Below are positions 48,869 through 58,728 of a stretch of 64,000 nucleotides of DNA, one piece after another. Location: assembly GCA_017302295.1 (NCBI GenBank), contig JAFLDS010000014.1:1-64000 (forward strand), given 5' to 3'. Each line of letters begins with the position of its first letter. Position 1 is the stretch's first letter. The DNA is from Thauera sp. GTDB taxonomy: Bacteria > Pseudomonadota > Gammaproteobacteria > Burkholderiales > Rhodocyclaceae. Both the position numbers and the translations under genes were made by a program. The notes under the pieces are model-generated. The model did no database searches and was not told the DNA's origin. It saw only the letters and a program-made list of their open reading frames with translations.

Positions 48869-49444
48869 TCAGGCGGTACCTGGGCCCCAGGCGCGCACGG
48901 TGCCGGTATCGACATGAACGAAATCGGATTCGGGGTAATAGCCGACGCCGCCCAGGCCGAGTTCGATCGCGGCGTCGCGCAAGCGGGTGGTGGCGACACC
49001 GGGCATGCGGATGTCGATGGCGCGGCCGTCCATGTGCAGGCTGCGCTTGGCGACGCCGCCGCCGCCGGTCTTGCGCAACATGTCGTTGGTGGCGGGCGAG
49101 CGGTAGGCGGAGATGATCTCGAAAGTTTCTCCGCCGCACGCGATCTTCAGCGCGTGAAGAATGTCGAACAGCTGTGGATCCATCACCTGGGCTTCGCCGG
49201 TGCGGAAGTCGCGCAGGAGCCAGTTGATGCGCTGCAGGGCGGGAGGAATGTAGCTGCGCCCGTCGTGGTAGGCGAGTTGCAATCTTTCGTCGGTGTGGGT
49301 ATGCCGAAAGGAAAGGTGGCGCTCGGCGATGTCGAAGCGCGCAGCGCGGGCACTCACGGCGTGAAGCCCGAGGGGGGCGGTGGCAAGGCCCTTCAGTAGA
49401 AGGCGACGCCGCGGCAGGATCTGGTCAGGAGTACGGTGACGCAT
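48869..49444 (-). CDS. mepK: YcbK/MepK-type murein endopeptidase (M15A)
   Basis: Periplasmic peptidase of 191 residues. The N-terminus LPRRRLLLKGLATAPLGLHA contains a twin-arginine-like signal. The M15A zinc site is visible in ISAYRSPATNDML, SLHMDGRAIDIRM and SDFVHVDTG. E. coli MepK cleaves 3-3 (mDap-mDap) cross-links made by L,D-transpeptidases. The start ATG at 49444 overlaps the reverse-complement ATG of the divergent ldtD frame (CATG). Confidence 0.88.
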   Translation of the reverse strand: MRHRTPDQILPRRRLLLKGLATAPLGLHAVSARAARFDIAERHLSFRHTHTDERLQLAYHDGRSYIPPALQRINWLLRDFRTGEAQVMDPQLFDILHALKIACGGETFEIISAYRSPATNDMLRKTGGGGVAKRSLHMDGRAIDIRMPGVATTRLRDAAIELGLGGVGYYPESDFVHVDTGTVRAWGPGTA

Positions 49445-51140
49445 GAATATTTCGCTGTCGGTACAAGGACTTGAAGGCCGCATCGTAAACGATGGGGCGA
49501 TATTTTTGTGCAAAAATTTTCACGCATGGCGGCGCCTGCTTGCCGGCGTGGTGATGGGTGTCGCGCTGCAGGTCAGTGCGACTGCGCAGCCGCCAGCCGA
49601 AGGAGGCGGTCAGGCCATTGACGACGCAGTGGTGCAGGCCATCGCGCAGAGGCTTGCCGCTGTCGCGGCGACGGGCAGCGGTCCCGAAGCCATCCGGGCC
49701 TTCTACGAGGGGCGCGGTTTCCGGCCGCTGTGGCTTGAAGCCGGCAGACGCAACGAACTGATCGCCGCTATCGACGACAGCCGGGCCGACGGCCTTGAGC
49801 CATCCGACTACCGCATCGACCATCTGCGCGAGCTGAGCGTTCAGGGGACGTCCGACGCAGCGTTGCTGGCCGCGCGTGACCTCACGTTCACCGAATCGCT
49901 CGCCCGGCTGGCGCGGCATCTTTCGCACGGCAAGGTCAATCCCGCGTCGCTTTACTCGATCTGGAACTTCTCCCCGCCTCCCGACCCGCTCGAGCTCGCG
50001 CTGCGTCTTCAGCGCGTGGTCGATGGCGGATCGCTGCGGGCGGCCGTCGCTGCGCAGGCGCCGCAACTCGACGCCTACCGGGGGCTGAAGGCTTCGCTTG
50101 CCCGTCATCGAGCGATCGAGGCCGCGGGCGGCTGGGGCCGCATTGCGCCGGGGCCGTCGCTGCGACGCGGCGACCGGGGCGCGCGTGTCGCTGCGGTGCG
50201 CGCGCGGCTGGCCGCGAGTGGCGACCTCGACGCGGCGACCCCATCGCCGAATGGCGGGACGGCGGATCACTTCGACGAAGCGCTCGCTGCCGCGCTCGCA
50301 CGTTTCCAGCAACGGCACGGCCTCGCGCCGGACGGGGCAGTGGGCAAGGACACGCTCGACGCGCTGAATGTGAGCGTGGCGGAGCGGATTGCGCAGATTC
50401 GGGTAAACCTCGAGCGCGTGCGCTGGGTGGCGGCGGATTACCAGCCTGACGTGCTTATGGTGGACATTGCCGGATTCAAGGCCGAGCTGAGGATGGCGAA
50501 CCAGCCGGTGTGGAGCACGCGCGTGGTGGTGGGCCGGCCGTCGCGCGAAACGCCGTCGTTGCTCGACAGCGTGCAGCATCTGGTGCTGAACCCGAAGTGG
50601 GTGGTGCCGCCGACCATTCTGCGCGAAGACGTCATTCCCGGCATGCGGCGCAACCCGGCGTATTTGAGCTCCCACCGGCTGCGCCTGGTGGATCGTTCCG
50701 GCAATACGGTGGACCCCGCCGCGGTGGACTGGCACGACCAGGGTGGTGGTTTTCCCTATCAGGTCGTCCAGTCGGCGGGGGCGGATGGGTCGCTGGGGCA
50801 GATCAAGTTCGCCCTGGGCAACCGCTACGCGATCTATCTGCATGACACGCCATCGCGGTCGCTGTTCAAGCGTCCGGCACGGGCCTACAGCTCGGGGTGC
50901 GTGCGGGTGGAGAATCCGCAGGAGCTGGCGCTGCTGTTGCTCGACGACCCGCAGCAATGGAGTGCGGATGCGCTCAAGGCTGCGATCGGCACCGGCCGCA
51001 CGCGCACCGTGCCGGTCAATCGCGAGATTCCGGTGATGCTGCTCTACTTCACCGCCGAGGCCGATGCCAGCGGTGCGGCCGCGTTCCGCAAGGACATCTA
51101 CCAGCGCGATGCGCGGGTGCTCTCGGCCTTGTCATCTTAG
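49443..51140 (+). CDS. ldtD: L,D-transpeptidase (YcbB/LdtD type)
   Basis: Periplasmic enzyme that forms 3-3 peptidoglycan cross-links. From the N-terminus: a hydrophobic segment (RLLAGVVMGVALQVSATA), a scaffold domain (AIRAFYEGRGFRPLWLEA), a peptidoglycan-binding domain (ARFQQRHGLAPDGAVGKDTL), and a YkuD catalytic domain with LYLHDT-type IYLHDTPSRSLF and YSSGCVRVENP, including the active-site cysteine. The start is uncertain: ATG at 49443 gives 565 residues but overlaps the divergent start of mepK; a TTG at 49506 or a later start near the signal peptide is possible. Confidence 0.88.
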   Translation: MNISLSVQGLEGRIVNDGAIFLCKNFHAWRRLLAGVVMGVALQVSATAQPPAEGGGQAIDDAVVQAIAQRLAAVAATGSGPEAIRAFYEGRGFRPLWLEAGRRNELIAAIDDSRADGLEPSDYRIDHLRELSVQGTSDAALLAARDLTFTESLARLARHLSHGKVNPASLYSIWNFSPPPDPLELALRLQRVVDGGSLRAAVAAQAPQLDAYRGLKASLARHRAIEAAGGWGRIAPGPSLRRGDRGARVAAVRARLAASGDLDAATPSPNGGTADHFDEALAAALARFQQRHGLAPDGAVGKDTLDALNVSVAERIAQIRVNLERVRWVAADYQPDVLMVDIAGFKAELRMANQPVWSTRVVVGRPSRETPSLLDSVQHLVLNPKWVVPPTILREDVIPGMRRNPAYLSSHRLRLVDRSGNTVDPAAVDWHDQGGGFPYQVVQSAGADGSLGQIKFALGNRYAIYLHDTPSRSLFKRPARAYSSGCVRVENPQELALLLLDDPQQWSADALKAAIGTGRTRTVPVNREIPVMLLYFTAEADASGAAAFRKDIYQRDARVLSALSS

Positions 51141-51192
51141 CGACATCGAAACGTAACTGGAGCGTCGCTTTCGCCGCCTAAGCTGCGGCGAC

Positions 51193-52428
51193 ATGAAGAC
51201 GCTCGAATTCACTGCCGAGGAACTCTGCCTCGAGCCCAGACTGCGGATTGCGCTCGTTACCGAGACGTATCCGCCTGAGGTCAATGGCGTCGCGATGACG
51301 CTGCAGCGCATGGTCGACGGCCTGCTGCGACGTGGCCACCGCGTGCAGCTGATCCGCCCGCGCCAGGCGGGCTCCGACATCGCGCAGCGCGACGGCGACT
51401 ACGAGGAAATGCTGTCGCGCGGCTGGAAGCTGCCGCGCTACGACGGACTGCGCTTCGGGCTGCCGGCGAAGTCGGCGCTGGTGCGGGCCTGGGGCCGGCA
51501 GCGTCCCGATCTGGTGCATGTGGCCACCGAGGGGCCGCTGGGCTGGACGGCGATCTCGGCGGCGAAGAAGCTGCGCCTGCCGGTCACCTCCGACTTCCAC
51601 ACCAACTTCGACCACTACAGCGAGCACTACGGCGTGGGCTGGCTGCGCCAGCCGGTGGCGGCCTACCTGCGGCGCTTCCACAACCGGACCGCCTCCACCT
51701 TCGTGCCCACGGCGGAAATGGCGCGCGCCCTGCGCGCGCTGGGCTACGCTCAGGTCGAGGTGGTGTCGCGCGGCGTCGATACCCGGCTTTTCTCGCCCAC
51801 CCGGCGCAGCGTCGCGCTACGCGCCGAATGGGGTGTCGGCGACGATGGCCTGGCGCTGATCAGCGTCGGCCGGCTTGCGCCGGAGAAGAACCTGCAACTC
51901 GTGATGCGCGCTTATGCAGCGGTGCGCGAGGCGCGGCCGTCGGCGCGGCTGGTGGTGGTGGGCGACGGGCCGATGCGCGATGCGCTGGCGCGCGAGTGCC
52001 CCGACGCCGTGCTGTGTGGCATGCGCACCGGCGAAGATCTGGCGGCGCACTACGCCTCGGCCGATCTGTTCCTGTTTCCCAGCCTCACCGAGACCTTCGG
52101 CAACGTCACGCTTGAGGCGATGGCGAGCGGGGTGTGCGCGGTGGCGTACGACTACGCGGCGGCGGCCGAGGTGCTGCGCGATCTCGAGAACGGGCTCAGT
52201 GTGCCGTGCCGCGACGAAGCCGCCTTCATCGAGCGCGCGGTGCGGGGGGCCTGCGACGACGGGCTGCGCCGCCGCCTTGCCGAGCGCGCCCGCGCCAGTG
52301 CGGAACTGATCGACTGGGAGCGGGTGAACGATCACTTCGCCGGCGCCCTGGTGCGCGTGTGGCGAGGCACGGATAATCCGGCCGCGGGACTTGGAGCCGA
52401 GCGCACGCTTGGCTGGGAGCGGCGATGA
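51193..52428 (+). CDS. GT4 family glycosyltransferase
   Basis: Cytoplasmic or membrane-associated retaining glycosyltransferase of 411 residues. N-terminal acceptor domain: ALVTETYPPEVNGVAMTLQR, then DFHTNFDHYSEHYG. C-terminal donor-binding domain: SVGRLAPEKNLQLVMRAY, LVVVGDGPMRDAL and the E-x7-E motif in PSLTETFGNVTLEAMASG. This resembles glycolipid alpha-mannosyl- or glucosyltransferases (MgtA/SQD2-like). The downstream phosphoesterase gene starts 4 bases before its stop. Confidence 0.9.
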   Translation: MKTLEFTAEELCLEPRLRIALVTETYPPEVNGVAMTLQRMVDGLLRRGHRVQLIRPRQAGSDIAQRDGDYEEMLSRGWKLPRYDGLRFGLPAKSALVRAWGRQRPDLVHVATEGPLGWTAISAAKKLRLPVTSDFHTNFDHYSEHYGVGWLRQPVAAYLRRFHNRTASTFVPTAEMARALRALGYAQVEVVSRGVDTRLFSPTRRSVALRAEWGVGDDGLALISVGRLAPEKNLQLVMRAYAAVREARPSARLVVVGDGPMRDALARECPDAVLCGMRTGEDLAAHYASADLFLFPSLTETFGNVTLEAMASGVCAVAYDYAAAAEVLRDLENGLSVPCRDEAAFIERAVRGACDDGLRRRLAERARASAELIDWERVNDHFAGALVRVWRGTDNPAAGLGAERTLGWERR

Positions 52429-53270
52429 AGAAAGTCCGCGCGGTCTTCATTTCCGACGTGCATCTGGGCACGCGCGCCTGCCAGGCGGATCGCCTGCTGG
52501 CCTTCCTGAAGGAGTACGAGTCCGAATATCTGTACATGCTGGGCGACATCATCGACTTCTGGTCGATGAGCCGAAGCATCCAGTGGGCGGGCGCGCACAA
52601 CACCGTGGTGCAGAAGGTGCTTCGGCGCGCACGCCACGGTGACAAGGTGTTCTTCATTCCCGGCAACCACGACGAGGCGCTGCGCGAATACGCCGGCATC
52701 GCCTTCGGCGACATCCGGGTCGAGAGCGAGTGGGTGCACGAGGCCCTGGACGGGCGTCGCTACTGGCTCATCCACGGCGACGAGTACGACCAGGTCACCC
52801 GCCACCATCGCTGGGTCGCGGTGCTCGGCGATGTGGCCTACAACGGTCTGGTCCGCATCAACCACCTGCTGTCGCGCGTGCGGCGCGCGCTGCACATCCC
52901 CGGCTACTGGTCGCTGGCGGGCTACGCCAAGCAGAAGGTCAAGCGCGCGGTGAGTTTCATCTTCGACTTCGAGGACGCGGTCGCGCATGCCACCCAGCAG
53001 CGAGGCCTGGATGGCGTGATCTGCGGCCATATCCACTGGGCTGCGGACCGCCGGATTGGCGCCATCCACTATCTGAACTGCGGCGACTGGGTCGACACCT
53101 GCAGCGCGATCGTCGAGCACTTCGACGGCCGGATAGAAGTCGTGCAATGGGGCGTGCAGGCAGCGCCGCAAGCCGCGACGGCGCTGGAGGCGCCTGCGGC
53201 GCAGCCGGTGGGGCAGGCGGCATTCCATGCGGATCGGGGCCCGATGGACGAGCCGGTGATTTCCCCCTAA
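52425..53270 (+). CDS. LpxH-like metallophosphoesterase
   Basis: Calcineurin-type phosphoesterase of 281 residues related to UDP-2,3-diacylglucosamine hydrolases. Metal motifs are ISDVHLG, MLGDIIDFWSM, FIPGNHDEAL, LIHGDEYDQ and CGHIHWA. Length is above LpxH (about 240). A helical insert around RINHLLSRVRRALHIPGYW may bind membranes. It overlaps the GT4 gene by ATGA, so the two probably act in sequence on a lipid-linked sugar. True LpxH for lipid A may be elsewhere. Confidence 0.88.
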   Translation: MKKVRAVFISDVHLGTRACQADRLLAFLKEYESEYLYMLGDIIDFWSMSRSIQWAGAHNTVVQKVLRRARHGDKVFFIPGNHDEALREYAGIAFGDIRVESEWVHEALDGRRYWLIHGDEYDQVTRHHRWVAVLGDVAYNGLVRINHLLSRVRRALHIPGYWSLAGYAKQKVKRAVSFIFDFEDAVAHATQQRGLDGVICGHIHWAADRRIGAIHYLNCGDWVDTCSAIVEHFDGRIEVVQWGVQAAPQAATALEAPAAQPVGQAAFHADRGPMDEPVISP

Positions 53271-53389
53271 CATGCCCTCGCGTTCTTGACGAGCCGGTCG
53301 GGAACGCGAGAAGACAAACAAGCAATAACGACAATCGAACCCCGCCGGCCGCACGCCGCTGCAGCCGGCGCCGGGTGAGGAGACACAAC

Positions 53390-55999
53390 ATGCATACCCT
53401 GATCCGGGCGCCGCGCTGGCGGAGCCCGTTACTTGTCATGGCTGTCGCCTTGATGGGTCCGACCCTCACGTCCTCCCCGGCCGCTGCCGAAACGGCCGTG
53501 CGCCCCGCAACCGCGGCGCAAAAGGTCAGCTCGGGCACAGTGACGATACGCCGCGATTCATTTGGTGTGCCGCACGTCTATGCCAGCTCCGAATTCGGTC
53601 TGTTCTACGGCTACGGCCACGCCGTGGCGCAGGACCGACTTTTCCAGATGGAGATGGCCCGCCGCAGCACCCAGGGCACGGTTGCCGAGGTGCTGGGCGA
53701 CAAGTTCCTGGCCTTCGACAAGACGACTCGCGCCAACTATTGGCCGGCCTCCATCCACGACCAGATCGCGCGCCTGCCGAAGGCGGACCGCGACATCCTC
53801 GAGGGCTACGCGGCGGGCATGAACGCCTGGCTGGCGAAGGTGAAGGCCGACCCGGAGAAATGGATGCCGAAGCAGTTCCGCGACTTCGGTTTCGAACCGT
53901 CGCCGTGGACGGCTTTCGACGTGGCGATGGTGTTCGTCGGCACGATGGCGAACCGTTTCTCCGACTTCAATACCGAGCTCGACAACCTCGCCCTGCGCAC
54001 CGCCCTGATCGACAAGCACGGCGAAGCCAAGGGCAAGGAGATCTTCGATCAGCTGAAGTGGATCGTCGATCCCGAGACGCCGACCACCATCGCGCCGGAA
54101 GAGGGCGAATATGCGGTGAAGGTGGCACAAGCCGCGGCGCAACCCGATACCGCGGACGAATCGCCGAAATACGCGCTGCCGCGCTACGACGATGTCCCGC
54201 CGAGCTTCGCGCGCCTCGCCAAGACGCCTGACGGTGCGCTCGCCGGCGGATCGGTCGAGGCGCAGCGCGAGCTGCTGCTCGCCGAGCTCGGCACCCTGGG
54301 CATGACCGGCCAGGCCGGCTTCCCCGCGGCGAGCAACATGTGGATCATCGGCCGCAAGCTTGCCCGCGGCGCCAACTCCATCCTGCTCAACGGTCCGCAG
54401 TTCGGCTGGTTCGCGCCGGCCTACACCTACGGCATCGGCCTGCACGGTGCTGGCTTCGATCTGGTCGGCAACACACCTTTCGCCTATCCGAGCGTGCTGT
54501 TCGGCACCAATGGCAAGATCAGCTGGGGCTCCACCGCGGGGTTCGGCGACGGCGTGGACATCTTCGTCGAGAAGCTCGACCCCGCCGATCCGACGCGCTA
54601 CCAGCACAAGGGCGAGTGGCGCACGATGGAAAAGCGCAGCGAAACGATCGCGGTGAAGGGCGGCGAGCCGGTCACGCTCGACGTGTTCCGCACGGTGCAC
54701 GGTGTGGTGGTCAAGTCCGACCCGGCCAAGGGCGTGGCCTACGCCAAGCAGCGCACCTGGGACGGGCTGGAGTTGCAGTCGCTGATGGCGTGGACGCGCA
54801 AGGGCCAGTCGCAGAACTGGGCGCAGTGGCTCAAGCAGGCCGAGCGCCACGCGCTGACGATCAACTGGTACTACGCCGACGCCGAGGGCAATATCGGCTA
54901 CGCGCACACTGGCAAGTATCCAGTGCGCAAGGCGGGGCACGATCGCCGCCTCCCGGTACCGGGCACGGGGGAGATGGACTGGGACGGCGTGCTCGGCTTC
55001 GACACCAACCCCAAGGTCTACAACCCGCGTCAGGGCTACATCGCCAACTGGAACAACCCGCCGATCAAGGGCTACCCGAATCCGGACATGATCTGGCTGT
55101 CGTGGGGTGCCGCCGACCGCCAGCACGAGCTCGAGCAGCGACTGCGCGCGAAGGGGCCGATGGACGCCGAAGGCATGTGGAGCCTGCTGGAGCCGACCAG
55201 CCTCGCCGACGTCAACGCGCGCTACTTCCTGCCGGTTCTGCAGCAGGCGGTGGCAAGCCTGCCGGCCGATGACGCGCGCAAGGCGCTGGTTGCCGCGCTG
55301 CAGAACTGGGACGGCATGAACGCCGACCGCAACCGCGACGGCTTCTACGACCATCCGGCACCGGCGATTCTGGACGCGTGGCTTGCCGCGATGCTGAAGG
55401 CGACCTTCGCCGACGAGGTGCCGGCCGACTTCATGCGCTACTTCGGTGCCACCGGCTACCCGACGCCGGAGCGTCCGCCGGCAGGGTCGATCAATATTCA
55501 GGTCGGCACCAAGCTGCTGTACCAGGTGCTGCGCGGCAAGTCGGCAAGCGTGCCGCAAAAGCACGACTTCCTGAACGGCCGCGAAGCGCTCGACGTGGTG
55601 CGCGAGGCGCTCGGCCAGGCAGCGGAAACGCTGGCCAAGAGCTACGGCGGTACAGCTCCGGCTGGCTGGAAGGTGCCAGTCGCGCGTCTGCGCTACTTCA
55701 CCAACAACTTCATGGGCGTGCCGCAGGCGCTCGACGTGGAGGTGGCGCAGACGCATGTGGTGATGAATCGCGGCACCGAGAACAACATGATCGCGCTCGG
55801 CCGTGGCCCGGTGCGGGCATGGGACGTTCTGGGCCCCGGGCAGAGCGGCTTCATCGACATGCAGGGCATGCGCTCGCCGCACTACGCCGATCAGCTCGAG
55901 CTGTTCGACACCTTCGGCCGCAAGACCTTGCCGTGGTCGGCGCAGGACGTGCGCCGCGACACGCAGTCGGTGGAGCAGCTGCAACTGCCGAGGCGCTGA
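53390..55999 (+). CDS. Penicillin acylase family protein (S45)
   Basis: Secreted Ntn-hydrolase of 869 residues. Signal peptide to about residue 34 (RWRSPLLVMAVALMGPTLTS). The alpha chain contains SFGVPHVYASSEFGLFYGYG and AQDRLFQMEMARR. The autocatalytic site lies at FPAASNMWIIG, with the N-terminal nucleophile serine near residue 315 of the precursor. The beta chain has GAGFDLVGNTPFAYPSVLFG and WGSTAGFGDGVD. Members cleave penicillin G, acyl-homoserine lactones or other amides; which applies is unknown. Start ATG at 53390 is preceded by GAGGAG. A strong terminator follows. Confidence 0.92.
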   Translation: MHTLIRAPRWRSPLLVMAVALMGPTLTSSPAAAETAVRPATAAQKVSSGTVTIRRDSFGVPHVYASSEFGLFYGYGHAVAQDRLFQMEMARRSTQGTVAEVLGDKFLAFDKTTRANYWPASIHDQIARLPKADRDILEGYAAGMNAWLAKVKADPEKWMPKQFRDFGFEPSPWTAFDVAMVFVGTMANRFSDFNTELDNLALRTALIDKHGEAKGKEIFDQLKWIVDPETPTTIAPEEGEYAVKVAQAAAQPDTADESPKYALPRYDDVPPSFARLAKTPDGALAGGSVEAQRELLLAELGTLGMTGQAGFPAASNMWIIGRKLARGANSILLNGPQFGWFAPAYTYGIGLHGAGFDLVGNTPFAYPSVLFGTNGKISWGSTAGFGDGVDIFVEKLDPADPTRYQHKGEWRTMEKRSETIAVKGGEPVTLDVFRTVHGVVVKSDPAKGVAYAKQRTWDGLELQSLMAWTRKGQSQNWAQWLKQAERHALTINWYYADAEGNIGYAHTGKYPVRKAGHDRRLPVPGTGEMDWDGVLGFDTNPKVYNPRQGYIANWNNPPIKGYPNPDMIWLSWGAADRQHELEQRLRAKGPMDAEGMWSLLEPTSLADVNARYFLPVLQQAVASLPADDARKALVAALQNWDGMNADRNRDGFYDHPAPAILDAWLAAMLKATFADEVPADFMRYFGATGYPTPERPPAGSINIQVGTKLLYQVLRGKSASVPQKHDFLNGREALDVVREALGQAAETLAKSYGGTAPAGWKVPVARLRYFTNNFMGVPQALDVEVAQTHVVMNRGTENNMIALGRGPVRAWDVLGPGQSGFIDMQGMRSPHYADQLELFDTFGRKTLPWSAQDVRRDTQSVEQLQLPRR

Positions 56000-56027
56000 T
56001 CGCGGAAGGTCGTCCTGCAGGGCGATG

Positions 56028-56059
56028 ACGGGCGGGCCTTGGCGGTCCGCCCGTTTTTT
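56028..56059 (+). terminator. Rho-independent terminator after the acylase gene
   Basis: Stem ACGGGCGG (56028-56035) with CCGCCCGT (56047-56054), loop of 11 bases, followed by a T6 run, 29 bases after the stop codon. Confidence 0.85.
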
Positions 56060-56180
56060 CTAGCCCTTCACTTTGCGCCCGGCCGGATGAGGGCCCGTTT
56101 CGCAATGGCCCGCACGGTGCCGAAAGTCCGGCCACATCAGTTAGCATCACAGCTTTAGTCCATCGCTAGCGGAGCTGACT

Positions 56181-57311
56181 GTGCCTGGCTTGTTATCCAA
56201 CGTCGATCCCGACGGGCTGCTCGAATACTCGGTCGTCTATACCGATCGCGCGCTCAACCACATGTCGCAGCGTTTCCAGGGCGTGATGCGCGACATTTCC
56301 GCGATCCTCAAGCAGGTTTACAACGCAAAGTCGGTCGCGATCGTGCCGGGCAGCGGCACCTTCGGCATGGAGGCGATCGCGCGCCAGTTCGCCACCGACA
56401 TGAAGTGTCTCGTCATCCGCAATGGCTGGTTCAGCTTCCGCTGGACGCAGATCCTCGACGCGGGACGTATCGCGTCCGAGCAGACGGTGCTGAAGGCACG
56501 CCGCATCGCCGATGCGCCGCAGTCGCCGTTCGCGCCGGCGCCGATCGAGGAAGTGGTGGCGGTGATCCGCGAAAAGCGGCCCGATGTCGTCTTCGCTCCG
56601 CATGTCGAGACCGCCTCGGGCATGTTGCTGCCCGACGAATACTTGCGCGCGGTAGCCGCGGCGGTGCATGAGGTGGGCGGGCTCTTCGTCCTCGACTGCA
56701 TCGCCTCCGGAACCATTTGGGTGGACATGGCCGACATCGGTGTCGACGTCTTGGTCAGCGCGCCGCAGAAGGGCTGGAGCGGCTCGCCATGCTGCGCTTT
56801 CGTGATGCTGGGCGAGCGGGCGAGGGCGCGCATCGACGAAACGACCAGCACCAGTTTCGCCTGCGATCTGCGCAAGTGGCTGCAGATCATGGAAACCTAC
56901 GAAGGCGGCGCGCACGCCTACCACGCCACGATGCCGACCGATGCGCTGGCCAGCGTGCGCGATGTGATGAAGGAAACCGAAGCCTATGGCTTCGACAAGG
57001 TGTGCGCCGAGCAGCGCGAACTCGGTGCGAGCGTGCGTGCGGCACTCGAGGCGCGGGGCGTGCGCAGCGTGGCGGCGCCGGGTTTTCAGGCACCCAGCGT
57101 GGTCGTCAGCTACACCGAAGATCCTGACATCCAGAACGGCAAGAAGTTTGCCGCGCTGGGCCTGCAGGTGGCGGCGGGTGTGCCGCTGCAGTGCGACGAA
57201 CCCGCCGACTATCGCACCTTCCGCATCGGCCTGTTCGGTCTGGACAAGCTGCACAACGTCGAGCGCAGCGTGAAGTCTTTCGAGCAGGCGCTGGACAAGG
57301 TGCTGGGCTGA
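56181..57311 (+). CDS. Class V aminotransferase (alanine-glyoxylate/serine-pyruvate type)
   Basis: PLP enzyme of 376 residues. Key features are [53 protein letters not shown] and the PLP lysine in [13 protein letters not shown] (near residue 197). This matches serine-pyruvate/alanine-glyoxylate aminotransferases, which move amino groups among serine, alanine and glyoxylate. Starts at GTG 56181 after GGAG. It precedes purT by 17 bases, so they form an operon. Exact substrate unknown. Confidence 0.9.
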   Translation: MPGLLSNVDPDGLLEYSVVYTDRALNHMSQRFQGVMRDISAILKQVYNAKSVAIVPGSGTFGMEAIARQFATDMKCLVIRNGWFSFRWTQILDAGRIASEQTVLKARRIADAPQSPFAPAPIEEVVAVIREKRPDVVFAPHVETASGMLLPDEYLRAVAAAVHEVGGLFVLDCIASGTIWVDMADIGVDVLVSAPQKGWSGSPCCAFVMLGERARARIDETTSTSFACDLRKWLQIMETYEGGAHAYHATMPTDALASVRDVMKETEAYGFDKVCAEQRELGASVRAALEARGVRSVAAPGFQAPSVVVSYTEDPDIQNGKKFAALGLQVAAGVPLQCDEPADYRTFRIGLFGLDKLHNVERSVKSFEQALDKVLG

Positions 57312-57328
57312 GGGTCAGGAGAACGCAG

Positions 57329-58528
57329 ATGAGATTCGGAACTCCCCTTTCGCCGAGCGCGCTCAAGGTCATGCTGCTGGGTTCGGGCGAACTCGGCAAG
57401 GAAGTCATCATCGCGCTGCAGCGCCTGGGCGTGGAAGTGATCGCGGTCGACCGTTACGCCGATGCGCCGGGCCATCAGGTCGCGCACCGGGCGCACGTCA
57501 TCTCGATGACGGACGGCGCAGCCTTGCGCAACCTGATCGAGCAGGAACGCCCGCACCTGATCGTTCCCGAGATCGAGGCGATCGCCACCGACATGCTGGC
57601 CGAGGTCGAGGCCGAGGGCCTGGCGGAGGTCATCCCCACCGCCCGCGCCGCGCGGCTGACGATGAATCGCGAGGGCATCCGCCGCCTCGCCGCCGAGGAA
57701 CTGCGCCTGCCGACCTCACCCTACCGCTTCGCCGACTCGCTCGCGGAACTGCAGGCGGTGATCGACGACGGCATTGGTTACCCGTGCATCGTCAAGCCGG
57801 TGATGTCCTCATCGGGCAAGGGACAGTCGATGCTGCGCGGCCCGGACGACGTGCAGAAGGCCTGGGATTACGCTGCCGCGGGCGGCCGGGTGAACCAGGG
57901 CAGGGTGATCGTCGAGGGCTTCGTCGATTTCGACTACGAGATCACGCTGCTGACGGTGCGCGCGCGCGACGCGAGCGGCGAGGTGCAGACCTATTTCTGC
58001 GAACCGATCGGCCACGTCCAGGTGTCCGGCGATTACGTGGAGTCGTGGCAGCCGCAGCCGATGAGCGCCGCGGCGCTGGCCGAGTCGCGCCGCATCGCGG
58101 CCGCCGTCACCGGCAACCTGGGCGGGCGCGGCCTGTTCGGTGTCGAGTTGTTCGTGAAGGGCGACCAGGTGTGGTTCTCGGAAGTCAGCCCGCGGCCGCA
58201 CGACACCGGGCTCGTCACCTTGTGTTCGCAACGCTTCTCCGAGTTCGAACTGCATGCGCGCGCCATCCTCGGCCTGCCGGTGGATACGGCGCTGCGCGAG
58301 CCGGGTGCGTCAGCCGTGATTTATGGTGGCATGGAAGCGACCGGCATCGCTTTCGAAGGGGTGGCCGAAGCGCTGGCGGTTCCGCGCAGCGATCTGCGCC
58401 TGTTCGGCAAGCCCGAGTCCTTCGTCAAGCGCCGGATGGGCGTGGCGGTGGCCAACGGGGCGTCGGTCGACGAGGCGCGCGAACGCGCCAAGCTCGTCGC
58501 CAGCCGCGTGAAGCCAGTGGCAGGGTAG
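57329..58528 (+). CDS. purT: Formate-dependent phosphoribosylglycinamide formyltransferase PurT
   Basis: ATP-grasp enzyme of 399 residues that formylates GAR with formate and ATP in purine synthesis, bypassing the 10-formyl-THF-dependent PurN. Motifs are [59 protein letters not shown], and [16 protein letters not shown]. Start ATG at 57329 is preceded by AGGAGAACGC. Longer in-frame starts overlap the aminotransferase. Linked to that gene in an operon. Confidence 0.95.
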   Translation: MRFGTPLSPSALKVMLLGSGELGKEVIIALQRLGVEVIAVDRYADAPGHQVAHRAHVISMTDGAALRNLIEQERPHLIVPEIEAIATDMLAEVEAEGLAEVIPTARAARLTMNREGIRRLAAEELRLPTSPYRFADSLAELQAVIDDGIGYPCIVKPVMSSSGKGQSMLRGPDDVQKAWDYAAAGGRVNQGRVIVEGFVDFDYEITLLTVRARDASGEVQTYFCEPIGHVQVSGDYVESWQPQPMSAAALAESRRIAAAVTGNLGGRGLFGVELFVKGDQVWFSEVSPRPHDTGLVTLCSQRFSEFELHARAILGLPVDTALREPGASAVIYGGMEATGIAFEGVAEALAVPRSDLRLFGKPESFVKRRMGVAVANGASVDEARERAKLVASRVKPVAG

Positions 58529-58728
58529 CAACTGGCGGGAGCCTCGGTCGGGTCGAAACACGCCCCGTTCAGGCTGTCCTTTTGACAGCGGGGCAGCGAC
58601 CGGTCGGCGGCTTCCCGTCGATTGCGTGCGCCACGCGGGCAACGCGCGGGCCCATACGGTGATTCCCGTCTTGTTCCGTGGCTGCGCGTTGAGGTATGTT
58701 CCGGGCTCTTTTTTCCCCAGGCCTGGCC

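Noticed and set aside
53558-55984. 808-aa reverse-strand frame over the penicillin acylase gene
   Set aside because: Antisense shadow; the acylase has a signal peptide, catalytic site and ribosome-binding site.
58561-58600. Hairpin GCTGTC/GACAGC upstream of the antiporter, considered as a terminator or sodium riboswitch
   Set aside because: No T tract follows, and the sequence does not let me recognise any riboswitch consensus.
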